Below, piece after piece: positions 43,951 to 54,421 of a DNA stretch of 64,000 nucleotides. Every line of letters starts with the position of its first letter. Within the stretch, counting starts at the first letter, position 1. Origin of the DNA: Kondoa malvinella (lineage: Eukaryota > Basidiomycota > Agaricostilbomycetes > Agaricostilbales > Kondoaceae); assembly GCA_039545315.1 (NCBI GenBank), contig BCIM01000006.1:372001-436000 (forward strand), read 5' to 3'. The position numbers and the translations under genes were made by a program. The notes under the pieces are model-generated. The model was given only the letters and a program-made list of their open reading frames with translations, had not been told where the DNA came from and did not search any database.

Positions 43951-45328
43951 ATGTCTTCAATAATTAGCATGGAATCGATCACTGGCAAAGCAACCGACAT
44001 GGCCGTACGTAGACCATCTTGCATGACAAAGAGAGGTCTAACAACGCGTTCAGTTCGTCGGAGCGACTGCTACTCTATCTTTGGTCGCTACAAGCTGTTT
44101 CCTCCTATATATCATTTTCAACCTGCTCAAGCACGCGCGTCGAGGTCCAAACGACTATCCAACACAAGGGATACGCTTCCTCAAGACACAGTATGTCACC
44201 ATTTGCTATTCCGGCGAGCGCAGTTGCTGATCGATGACACAGATTTGGCTGGCTATTTTGCATGCTGGTGATTGCGGATTGGATACAAGCTGTTGGCTTC
44301 ATCATGAACTTTCATTGGATCAAGATTGGAGAAGTGCCGGTAGTCGCTACTACAGCAAATGCGACTTGTGTGGCTCAAGGGGCGTTCATTGAGTTGGGAG
44401 ATGTAGCTGGCGCGGCTTGGGTAAGCCCAGTGTCTCCCATACCATTCTCTGCTTACCTGGGATTCAGACTCTCTTTATTGCGGCACACACTTTCCTCGTG
44501 CTCGGACTAGGCTTTACACCTTCTGTTAAAGTCATGATCAGCTCAATAAGCGCTACTTGGGTCGTCTGCATCATCCTCACTATCCTTGGCCCTCTACTGG
44601 TGCAAGATGACAAGCATGGGCCCTTCTACGATTTCGCGGGATTATGGTGCTTCATCTCGCCTCAATACGAACTCTCGCGACTTTATCTGCACTACCTTTG
44701 GCTTTTCATCGCCTGCGCCGTCAACATCGCTTTCTACGTCGCTTTGGCCTTTATCCTACACACTCGCGCCTATTCCAAATCTGTCTCTTACACTCGCAGC
44801 AGCAAAGAAAGAGCGCCTTTCAAAGTCGATGCGGTCGCTTCCAAGATGTTGGCATACCCTATCGTCTACCTCGCCGTTGTCCTACCTCTATCCATCTATC
44901 GAATCGCAGGAGTAGCAGGTAGCAAGTTCCCTCAATCCGCCCAAGCAGCTGTTGGGTCCATCTTTGCCCTTGCAGGCTTCGCCAACATCTTGCTCTACTG
45001 CACTACTCGGAATGTACTCGGTCTGAAAAAGAAGAAGCAGTTCCAACATCAACCTTATTCTACCGTTTACCTCTCTTCAGCTAAAGAAGGTGTCGACCTG
45101 ACTGGTTTTTACGCTGAACCTTTTGCTGGACCATCATTACCTGAAAAGGCGCGCGCACCTGGAATCAGGCTCACGGCTGCTGATTCGACTTCATCATTCT
45201 CGGATTGTGAAAAGGAAGGCGCGATGGTTGAGCGAACGGTCAGCACTTCTGTATCGGATAATGTACAGATGCCTGGGTTGAGTTATGATGGTCGGAGGTC
45301 AACGGATTCTAGGGGTAGTTGGTTCTAG
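43951..45328 (+). CDS. Seven-transmembrane receptor, Git3/Gpr1- or cAR-like
   Basis: The start at 43951 is MSSIISMESITGKATDMA. Spliced exons give seven hydrophobic segments: FVGATATLSLVATSCFLLYI; WLFCMLVIADWIQAVGF; a third ending TLFIAAHTFLVL; WVVCIILTILGPLLV; YLWLFIACAVNIAFYVALAF; MLAYPIVYLAVVLPLSIYRI; and SIFALAGFANILLYCTTRNV. Introns follow DMA (GTACGT), KTQ (GTATGT) and AAW (GTAAGC). A Ser-rich cytoplasmic tail of about 100 residues ends SRGSWF, typical of phosphorylated GPCR tails. The layout and the TM5-TM6 loop fit fungal sugar- or nutrient-sensing receptors; the ligand cannot be told. Confidence 0.8.
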
Positions 45329-45417
45329 CTTCGATTGGGATATAGTTGTAATGATGTGTTGTGCGGTAATAAATACATTGAGTGCGGTCAGTCATGCAAT
45401 CTACCCTTCTGGTTGCC

Positions 45418-46745
45418 TTAGCTCTGTTCTAGATAAGCAGCATAAGCTGCCAATCGTTGCTGGTCTGCTTGGTCTGCTTCTTCGCCGAAAGCCTGGTTGT
45501 CCGCTCGTGACGATTTCTGGAACTTGTTCTTGCCGTCAGAGAGATAGGCGCTGACTACTCGTCCGTCAAAGAAGCGGCCTTTCATCTTCTTGATGCACGC
45601 TTCCGCTGCGCTTTCTTCAGTGAATCGAACAGTCATGATGCCTTCTGGTTCTTGCTGTGAGTCGATTTATTCAGCTTAGCAACTATGGCTGCAAGCGAAT
45701 GTCTGACTCACATCATACAGCACCACATTGGTAACCTTTCCAAAGCTCTCTTCGCACTCTTCTCGCACATCCTCCTTTAGATCCAGCAACAAAGTCGGAT
45801 CCTCTTCCAATTTAGCCAGCGTAAACATGTTTGTCAAGACGACAATCTTGCTCTGCAAATGCTGTTGTTTCGCCTCCCGTTTCGCTTGCAATTCATCATC
45901 GCTTTCCCAACCTTCCAACCTCTTTTTTAGATTCTCTGCTTTTTTGGCCGCTTTCTGTTTCTTTGGATCCGCTCGTTGTTTCTTTGCTGGTGGTTCTTTA
46001 GTTGCGTTCTTGTCTTTATGATCGAAATTCGCCCTGGTAACAGACATGAGACCTTGTTCGTTTGCTTTCCCTATCCTTAATTCCGTCTCGTGAAACCAAG
46101 TGACAGCCAGATCGGCAGAAGCTTCTTGCAGATAGACGATGAGCGCTTCACCCTTTGTACTACCATCAGGATTGGAATAAAGCTTGATCTTGTATTTCCC
46201 TTCAGCATCTTGTAGGATGATGCCTGCTTTACTAAAGACTTGTTGGATCTCGTCGACGTTTGCAGGAGGACAAGGTGGTAAAGGTAGACCTGTAACGTAG
46301 ATGGCAGTGTTACGAGATGCTTTCTCTTCCTTTTGCTTTTGCTTGAGAGCAGCCTTATCCTCCTTTGAAGGCTTTTCTCTTTTCCGCTTCTTGTCGATAG
46401 CCGCTGTTGGGGCCTGCATATTACATGTTTAGGGTAGTACGGTTGCTAAGGGGACAACGCACGCTTTCGTCAACGCCAGCTACGGAATACGCTGCTTGTT
46501 GCGCTGCTATTTGTTCATCGTCTGCCTGTCCTCAATCTATCAGCACTGATATCGTACACATACCCAAACCAGCTCACCAGAGGTATCCAAGTCTTTACAG
46601 CTTCAGAATATTGAAAGCTGGCGCCATGCTCGTCTTCCAAACACCACTTCTGTTCTTGCTTGTCCCAATAAACTCGATCATCCTCTTGACCGTTGTACAA
46701 AGGTGGCTTCCCTTCTTGCTGTTGTGCTCCATTTGCGGCTTCCAT
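45418..46745 (-). CDS. CUS2: Cus2/Tat-SF1-like U2 snRNP splicing factor
   Basis: The start is the ATG complementary to 46743-46745 (MEAANGAQQQEGKPP). Early residues YNGQEDDRVYWDKQEQKWC include the short tryptophan-rich segment found before RRM1 in this family. RRM1 is NTAIYVTGLPLPPCP with GEALIVYLQEASADLAV. A Lys-rich linker contains GWESDDELQAKR. RRM2 (UHM) is KIVVLTNMFTLAKLEEDPT with IMTVRFTEESAAEACIKKM and GRFFDGRVVSAYLSDG, which keeps the R-[FY]-F surface that binds SF3b1 ULMs. The end is LAAYAAYLEQS. Two short introns lie near the 5' end and one precedes EPEGIM. Likely role: U2 snRNP folding and prespliceosome assembly in the nucleus. Confidence 0.88.
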
Positions 46746-46983
46746 GATTGTATTGCCTTTAAACCTGAGCAAGCCTTCTCGCCTTTCGCGTCCCGCTTAA
46801 CCCCAGAGAAGGGTTTCATTTTCAACTTTGCTTCGGCCTTCGCGTCATTTATGCAAGGCACGAGTTCTGTGGCGCAGGGGAGGATTTGCAGAATTATTCT
46901 ACTTCGGTCTACCTGGTGACTTGTCTCTTTCTGGCAGTGAACACATTCACTCACCCCCAAATACCGCAAGAGTTCCCCTCGTC

Positions 46984-48497
46984 ATGCTGCCCTATGCTCT
47001 GATCGCCCTATGCATTCAATCGATCACAGCAGCGCCAACGACCAAAGAGTTGAAAACTCCTCTGCAATACTCTTTACCTTTATTCTCTGCTCGGAAATGG
47101 GATGCACCCCTCATAGATCGGGCACCAAGGGAAGCGAGCAAACTCCGAACCAGATATGCTCCTACGGCCGGATTGACCAAACGTCAGACCGAAGTCACTA
47201 TACAAAATGTGAACAGGTACATCTCCTCCGGCCTGCTATTCCTGAGCTATAGATGCTGATACATGACGGTCTATCAGCGATTCAAGCTATTATTCTGAAA
47301 TCTTGCTTGGGTCCGAAACTGTTCCGCGCAAAGTTCTAGTCGACACAGGATCTGGTGATCTATGGCTAGCAAGTCCAGATTGTGACTCTTGCTCTCAAAC
47401 TACCGATACATACTCGCATGCCGCTTCAAGCAGTCTGGTACATCAAGACGAGACGTTCAGCATCAAGTACGGATCTGGCGAAGCGAGTGGGTATTTGGTC
47501 AGCGATAGTGTGCAATGGGGTGGATACACTGTTGCGAACCAGACTTTTGCGTTGTGTGATCAAGTCAGTGAAGGGTTGTTAACGGGTCAAGTTAGCGGTC
47601 TGCTCGGTCTTGGTTTCGAGGTTGGTGCTCTTCTGTACTCTTGCTAGATCTTGCGCTGAGCAATACACACAGTCTATTGCCAACTCGGATGCGACACCTT
47701 TCTGGCAAGCAGCAAACATTAACGAAATCTCTTTCGCCCTGTCAAGGTATATTCCTGTCGGCCGTGCTGTTAAATAAAGCTAACCCGTCTATAGACATCT
47801 TCATGACCCAGAAGCATCAGCGAGCGAACCTGGAGGTGTTCTCACCCTCGGCGGAACAAACACTTCACTCTATCAAGGCGACATCGAATTCCACAACCTA
47901 GCAAGCGAGACTTATTGGTTACTCAAAATGGACTCTTTCCGCGTCAACGGCCAAGACGTCTCTAGCACAACAAAGCACAATGCTGCTATCGATACGGGCA
48001 CTTCACTCATTGGCGCACCCGTCGATCAAGTAGCAGACATTTACGCTCAAATATCAGGAGCTTTCAAAAGTCAAGATGAATCCTATGCTGGTTATTATGA
48101 ATACCCTTGCGATGCCGAGTTTACGACCTCGATTGCGTTTGATGGTATGGATTACCCGATTTATGCGAGGGATTTCAATTTGGGTACGACGAGCACCTAC
48201 AATGATACTCAGTATTGTTTGGGAGCGGTGTTTGAGTTGACTGCTTCGGGGTTGCCGGATTGGATCATTGGGAATACTTTCCTAAAGAGCTATTATAGTA
48301 AGCTTGAACCTGCTTGCCGTTGGATAATACTGACTACCTGCACAGCCGTCTTTCGCGCGGATCCACCATCAGTAGGCTTCGGCAACCTCACGGGTGGTCC
48401 AGTCTTTTCTTCCTACCTAGCGGAATCATCATCATCACTTGTCAAAGCCTCACCAGCACTCCTCATCCCTCTGCTAATACTCAGCATCGTCCTATAG
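46984..48497 (+). CDS. Secreted pepsin-type aspartic protease, probably GPI-anchored
   Basis: The signal peptide is MLPYALIALCIQSITAAPTT (start 46984), followed by a propeptide ending near GLTKRQTEVTIQN, with Lys-Arg as a likely processing site. The first catalytic Asp is in VLVDTGSGDLWLASP and the second in NAAIDTGTSLIGAP; Tyr-flap sequence is FSIKYGSGEASGYL. Cysteines CDSC and later C-containing loops fit yapsin-like enzymes. WIIGNTFLKSYYS precedes the last intron. The C-terminus is Ser-rich then hydrophobic (SPALLIPLLILSIVL), as in GPI-anchored yapsins. Likely at the cell surface or wall. Introns fall near 47217-47277, 47620-47673, 47745-47795 and 48299-48345. Confidence 0.9.
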
Positions 48498-48606
48498 AAT
48501 GTCAAAAGCAGCAAATAGAAAAGGACAATTCGTTCAAAAAGTGTCTATAGTTTAGAATAGTGTATATAGCTGTACACATGCATAGGCAAAAAAACACAAT
48601 TGTCGT

Positions 48607-49712
48607 CTACCATACTATTTTTGCGAGCCTCTCCCCCATCACTTTGTGCTTTTCAGGTCCACACATGTCAAGCGGTATTGCTTCGCCTGTATCTGTCAAT
48701 TCGCAAAGATTGCAAAGAGCACAGGTGCTTGTCGCGTCAGCTGGGATGGTGTCATAGTAGAAGTCCTGCTCTGGTATCAGCTAGGCATGAGGGTTAGTAT
48801 AGCTCGCGAAGCACCTTTGGATAACACCGAGCGATCTGGCCGTCTTTCGAACGAAGCCATACTTCTTCCGACTGCAAGTAAGCTGTGCTAAATCGAATCG
48901 TATTGTGAATGAAGAGGCCTTGATAATGCGGCGTCAATCTGCCGTTGGTGATAATGACTATGGGCAGGTATGTTTCGTAATCATTTCGATTATACTGCAA
49001 AAGGTTATGAGGTGTTTTGGGGAATTCAGAACAAGTGACTCACAAAGAGCTTGGGTTTTCCGGTGGACTTGGCTTCATCGCAAGCACGAAAGAAGGCTAC
49101 GGCACTGGATGAGCGTCATTCGCAGGCAAATAGCTTAAGGCTAACTTTCGTAAGTGGACATCTGTACAGTTGCATCAGCTACGCATGCACACATCTATCA
49201 CAATTACTGACCATATGCGAGCGAAGCAATCCTGCATGGTCTTTCCTCCCACTGGGGTTCCATGCAATTTTCAACGAGCGGCGCACTTCTTCTTGTTCCG
49301 CTTTCGCTCGCTTGGAATCTTCCAGTGAGAAGACTAAGTCAATCTTCTCAAAGTGATGGAACAGTTGAGAGGAAGAATTGTAAGTGATGAGCTGAGTAGG
49401 GCGTATCTTTTTGGGTTTTGGTGCGTTTGTCTTTGGGTTTGGTGCGGAAGAGACACATCTGAGAAGCGGATACGAGGCGCGACGAAGGGATCAAAGAGGA
49501 GGGTGAAGAGAAACAAGCAGAAAGAGCCGCTCTGAACCATCCTCAGCTAAAATACACAGGCAAATTGCAAACAGCGCGCAGAGGCAAAATGCTGAGGGAT
49601 AAACGAGCTCAGTCGAGTTTGAAATACAAGCGAACTCACCCGCAGAAGCAGCGCTGTCGAGGAGCATGGACAAAAGAAGAAGGGAGAAGGGAAAAATGGG
49701 AATCAACCGCAT
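48607..49712 (-). CDS. Unidentified secreted or ER protein
   Basis: The ATG complementary to 49710-49712 opens a clear signal peptide, MRLIPIFPFSLLLLSMLLDS. Later exons read QLFHHFEKIDLVFSLEDSKR, RRSLKIAWNPSGRKDHAGLL, AFFRACDEAKSTGKPKLF, YNRNDYETYLPIVIITNGRL, QSEEVWLRSKDGQIARCYPK and finally LIPEQDFYYDTIPADAT with CALCNLCELTD, ending LAKIVW (stop 48607-48609). A 34-base intron with a CTAAC branch joins the last two. The join between the signal exon and the body is not resolved. The paired cysteines suggest an extracellular fold. I do not recognise the family. Confidence 0.5.
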
Positions 49713-49869
49713 TTGTGCATTTGCCCGACGCATACTAAGAGCATACTTATCTATCGATGATGGGCGCACGGCCAGTTGCAGTGGAATCGGACATGTAGAG
49801 CGACATGTATTGCAAGCGTCCTTTCAACGGAGTCTTTGCCAGCTATAATAGAGCACATCAGACTCGACA

Positions 49870-51367
49870 TCAACCACTTTCAGTCCGAACAACGCACTCA
49901 TGCATATCACCACTCTTCAGCACGATATTCAAAGCAGCTGCGCTATCATGAAAGGTTTTCTCTCGTTCATCTTCGATTGGATGAGGCGAATTGGTGGGAA
50001 GGAGAAAGTGCGAATAGATGGTGCTCAATTTGGAGTAGCGAGCAAGATCAAGGTTTTCAAGTACTTGGTCGTAGATATCTGTCAAGAGTCTTAATTTGTT
50101 CGAAGTAGTCAGGGATTGGAGAATCGAAACTGACCTCCATCCTCATAATCGACAATAGCCAATTCCTGCAAAGTAGCAACACAAGGACAGGTATTCATAT
50201 CAGGCATATAGCTGGTGCTGAGACGCAAGACAACCAGATTAGTAAAGTGTCGGAGCAAATGAGGTGCTTTCTCCCAAGCAGTCATGAAATCGCCTTCTGG
50301 CACATTATTGAGGTGAAGATTGAGCTGCAGGTTTGTAACTCTGGGAGCGATGTCTTTGAGCGCTTCGATGCATGATTCCATGGGGAGGTATTGGCTGTAC
50401 CGGGTAATTAACACAGGCGGCACATCCGACAAAGATTCACTTACTTGCAACCAACGCCGAGCACGCGAATAGTATCATGAGAATTGGCAAGCCTGTCGAA
50501 GGCACTCAGGATAGATGAGCGATAGGTTGGAAAACTCACAGTGCAGTCAGATCAGCGGCCCCGATGTCTGCGCCTTGAACACATAAAGAGACAAGGGAGG
50601 CAGGACATTCTGGCAGCGCTTCCCAAGGAGTGCTTTCGAAGCTAGCACTGATAGAGATGTGTTGCAGAGCTAGCAGCAATGTTGGTATCGTGTGTCAATA
50701 ATAGGAGCCAGCTGACCTTCACCAACAGCGAAGAAAGTTGCTAATCCGCCAGTGAGAAAGACAAATTGATTGCGCTTGCTATTGTCCAGCTCGAAGCTTT
50801 TGACATTGGCAAAACCTTCTAGGTCGTTCTCATCCAAGTCGGGAACATCATCTCTGCAGATGCTTACTTAGAGTAGGTGAGTTTGAAAGGCACTCACCCG
50901 TGACAGACGTCGACTACGAGTGACTCTAGGTTCCCACAGCAAGTTTCGAAGAGTTCCAACGACCCAAAGATGCCCTTCTTGCCGTCCGGACAGCAGTCAG
51001 CGCAGGTACATTCCCCCTGAAGCGGGATGAATAGTCAATCACAAACATGCAAGGAAGACAAACAGGGACAGGTGGTCGTGACTTGCGCATGCCCCAAGTC
51101 AACTTTCGGACCTTGTTTGCCAGTTTGGCATCATTCTCCACTGTACGCAAGAAGCGAACATAGGATTTGGCTCGTAGGATTCCAGGTGTATGATACAGAG
51201 CAGTTTGAGCATAAGGTTTCAAGCTCTTGTTGATCAGACAGAGCGAAGCGAGTTGTGCTGGGGTGAGCGACGTGCGACAGCAGCTGATAATTTCAGCCCA
51301 GATCTGCATGTAGCTGAAGTATGAAATGCGTGAGCGGAGATTGGCGCACCTCTAGAGGGAGTTCCAT
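49870..51367 (-). CDS. F-box protein with leucine-rich repeats
   Basis: The start is the ATG complementary to 51365-51367; exon 1 MELPLE joins after an intron of about 45 bases to IWAEIISCCRTSLTPAQLAS, giving an N-terminal F-box (LPxEIWxxII...LxxLCLINKSL). Later exons contain repeat-like strands such as RVTNLQLNLHLNNVPEGDF and LLRHFTNLVVLRLSTSYMPD, consistent with LRRs. The end is DMHECVVRTESG. It is probably an SCF ubiquitin-ligase substrate receptor of the basidiomycete F-box type. The substrate is unknown. Confidence 0.7.
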
Positions 51368-52382
51368 GACGAGTCGTTGCTTCAAAACAACAAACTTCGG
51401 CGCGCAAAGCAAGGGTTTGTTGCAATTGTACTGCTTTGTACTACGGCTGGACCACGAATGAAGCAACCAGTAGTGGCTTCGCTGCTGTGCGCAAAATACT
51501 CTCACTTGTGCTCGGACGCGTCATTAATCATTCGCGCGCTTCTCTCTATTGGCAATCTGAGCCCTTCTTTTCTGCTCCTTTGGCTGCGGGTGTCAATGCT
51601 GCTGCTACTGCTCCTGCTGTCCCTTTCCTGATCTCCCCGAGGATGCTTTGCCATCTCGCACGTTGTTTCCGTGTTTCTCTGAACGTGCTCTTGTTCCTTT
51701 TACTTTGTTGGCGGATTCACTTTACGGACAATTCTTATTGCCCATGCCATATGCGTATTTGTACTGCATTTGTGCGCACAACGTTAATTCCAACGCGTCT
51801 CTTTTGTTGCCTTCATTAACCGGGTCGAGATCTTTCCATAAAGCAACTCTAATGCTTTCTCTGAGCAAACGCAGGTTGTATGACAGGCAGTGGATGGGTT
51901 GTACTCTGTCAGAAGCAAGATTTTCATCGGCCAAGGCGTGATCGACGGCGGGTAAATTGATAAGCTTGCCTTTTTGATGTAATGATTCTCGCACGACATT
52001 GCCCAATACGGCCATTTTGCGCTGTTGCACTGCGATACGATTGACTTAAGATTGCTGAAATAACCCCCTTGTCCAATCCCGAGTGTCCTCTCCGGGAAGC
52101 AAATTTGGGCTGGTCCGGATCGCCTAGAAGCGCGGTTATCCTTTTCAACCTTTTGGCTACACGTCCACCCAAGAGCTCCGCAAGGCTGCCAATTCTGTTG
52201 TTACGCGTTCTATGTTTCTCCGTAAGCTGGCCCCGTGGCTTCTTACGTAGTTTCAGCTCAATGAATCGAAGACAGACGACGCTTAACATCATTTTCTAAT
52301 TGACGTCGACGAGCTACTGCTGTCTCCACACGCAATACAGTCACGCTAAAGCCCTGCGCTCTCCTCTGAAGAGGCCGCAGTC
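51368..52382. other. 1-kb divergent intergenic region, nothing identified
   Basis: This region lies between the divergent F-box and Ecl1-like starts. Open frames of 60-130 residues exist on both strands but overlap each other and are hydrophobic or low in complexity without splice support. I see no tRNA, repeat or mobile element. Its length suggests that at least one neighbour has a long 5' leader or complex promoter. Confidence 0.5.
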
Positions 52383-54155
52383 ATGGAAATTGAAAATTGG
52401 TGTCCCGTGTGCGATAAGCGAATAGACGAGCTGGAAGAGGAGGACGAGGATGAAATGGACATGGACAATCTCCCTCCTTCAATGCAAGACTCTACCTCTC
52501 GTCCAACTCTGCCTATACAACACAGGTCATCAAAGTCTAAATCCGGTCATCCACGTCAAAAACCGCACCCAAAGAAGAATCACAGTTCTGCCCGTTTAGC
52601 AAGCAAGGGTCTGTCTGGGAAAGCGCATCAATCGCACAAAAGCCTCGAACCTAGCAAACCGACAGAAGAAGAAGTCGCAGCCAGGGATAGATGGAAAGGC
52701 TATTATTGCTCAGTGGAGTGTATGAAGGCCGACGAACTGTCAAGTCGACTCGCACTATCCAATCTATCCAGTTCAAGCATGCCTTTTCCTTCTACAAGCC
52801 AATATCGTCAACCTTCGAGCAATTCTTCGCGCGGCTACAGCAGCGATGATCTGCCTTCTCCTACAATGCTTCCTGCTCGCCAGCTTACTCAATCAGGCGA
52901 CAAGCTCAACGACTACTTCTCGCAGCCGGGATCAGCTTATTCGACAATACGTAGGAATGGTCGACCATCGGCACTCGGGTTGGGCGCGCACAACAGCAAA
53001 GCAGCCAACGACTGGGGTTCTTCCGATTCTCTTGCAAGTCGCAACTCTCCGCACGATGCATCGTATTCGGTCTCAAGATCCAGCAAAAGCGGTCTTCGCG
53101 CTATGACTCCGATACATTCCACCTTTTCCCAAGCCGATGTAGCAATGGCTCGATCGACCTCTGTAGAGTCTCAATTGCGAATGTCGAGCTCGGATGACGA
53201 CTCTGCCAACCATCAGATCGCACATCCTAAAGCAGCTAAAGCCTCGCCTTACCCGCTGCATACTAAATCTCGCTCGCTATCGACAACTCGTTCAGGCATC
53301 ATGCCAGCATCATCAACTGCAAACCCAGTGCTCAGTCAAGGAGCGGAAGGCAACGCATATGGCACAGTATTCTCGCGATCTTTCACTTCGTCGGAATATC
53401 AAATGCAAAGACCAAAGATCGGAAGGCATAGCTCGTCCTCAGCTTCGATACCTCATCTATCTTGCTCGCCTTCATCTCAAGCTTCGTCCACTTGGTCAAG
53501 CCGCTCTACCTACTCTACAAATTCCAGCAACGCACCTTCAGACGGTTATGCCTCGAAATCAGAGCATTTCAACGGCCATCATCGGAACCGCTCGTCTCTT
53601 TCTGTACCATTCATCAGCGCTTCACAAAGAACACCCTCACTCACGGCGATACCCTCATACTTTTCCCGCAGTCCGCCGACTCGCTCTGGCAAAATCTCCA
53701 GTACCAGTTTCAGCGATTCTCAAGGCACCATCTCGCGCATTATTCACGAAAAAGCAGCTCAAAAGTACAACAAAGCTTCATCACCACCGACTGGTTACAA
53801 CCATCACCCGCAATTTGATGATAGTGGACTGTATCCTGCTATTCCAGCTAGTTCGCCTGGTGAAGCTACACCCACGCAAAGCGAAGGTCATCTGAAAAGG
53901 ATAGGCAGTAATGCTTCTGTCGCTTCGCTACCTCATTACTTTACCGCGAATGCGAAAGAAGTCGAATCGATACCGAGCAGAGGATCGATGGCGGACTTGC
54001 CATCTTCGGGCACTTCACCTGCATCAACGGGCAAAGGTTGGAACTGGGATCCGAGCATGGCTCAGTATACGGCCATGAGGAAGAAGGGTGATGGTGAAGA
54101 AGGAAAGAGGAAACGGCTGTTTTTCTGGGATGCTACACAATCAACACAAAACTAG
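52383..54155 (+). CDS. Ecl1-type zinc-binding regulator, long Ser-rich protein
   Basis: A single uninterrupted exon of 590 codons, unusual in this intron-rich window. The N-terminus is MEIENWCPVCDKRIDELEEE and the second half of the zinc site is GYYCSVECMKADELSS, giving the C-x2-C ... C-x3-C layout of the Ecl1/2/3 proteins that extend chronological lifespan in yeasts. The rest is Ser-rich, low-complexity and probably disordered, with many SP and RxxS sites. Fission-yeast Ecl proteins are about 80-90 residues, so the long tail is a lineage feature. A role in starvation or stress signalling is inferred from the family. Confidence 0.7.
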   Translation: MEIENWCPVCDKRIDELEEEDEDEMDMDNLPPSMQDSTSRPTLPIQHRSSKSKSGHPRQKPHPKKNHSSARLASKGLSGKAHQSHKSLEPSKPTEEEVAARDRWKGYYCSVECMKADELSSRLALSNLSSSSMPFPSTSQYRQPSSNSSRGYSSDDLPSPTMLPARQLTQSGDKLNDYFSQPGSAYSTIRRNGRPSALGLGAHNSKAANDWGSSDSLASRNSPHDASYSVSRSSKSGLRAMTPIHSTFSQADVAMARSTSVESQLRMSSSDDDSANHQIAHPKAAKASPYPLHTKSRSLSTTRSGIMPASSTANPVLSQGAEGNAYGTVFSRSFTSSEYQMQRPKIGRHSSSSASIPHLSCSPSSQASSTWSSRSTYSTNSSNAPSDGYASKSEHFNGHHRNRSSLSVPFISASQRTPSLTAIPSYFSRSPPTRSGKISSTSFSDSQGTISRIIHEKAAQKYNKASSPPTGYNHHPQFDDSGLYPAIPASSPGEATPTQSEGHLKRIGSNASVASLPHYFTANAKEVESIPSRGSMADLPSSGTSPASTGKGWNWDPSMAQYTAMRKKGDGEEGKRKRLFFWDATQSTQN

Positions 54156-54421
54156 TATTTACACGGTAAGCTTCTCGCTATTTGACTCGATGCGTTGCTG
54201 ATGAAAAGATAGATATCTGTGCTATTGTCGACCTTGTTCGTTCATCATCGCATCATCTGCATGTTTCTTCTCGTCACTTCAACGGCTGTCGTCTATCTGG
54301 TATGGACATTATGAGTTATTACGCATCGCATCATTGTAACCCTTGCACGAATATACGAATATCACGAGCTATTTTTGGCTTTCTCTTTAACGTCGACGTT
54401 TCTCTTATTCTCTGTTCTGCA

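Noticed and set aside
46595..46969. Longer minus-strand frame that could be an upstream exon of the Cus2 gene
   Set aside because: No splice joins it in frame to the tryptophan-rich segment, and the ATG at 46745 fits the family start.
51377..51941. Plus-strand frames rich in Leu and Cys between the F-box and Ecl1 genes
   Set aside because: They overlap each other in different frames, lack splice support and look like compositional open frames.
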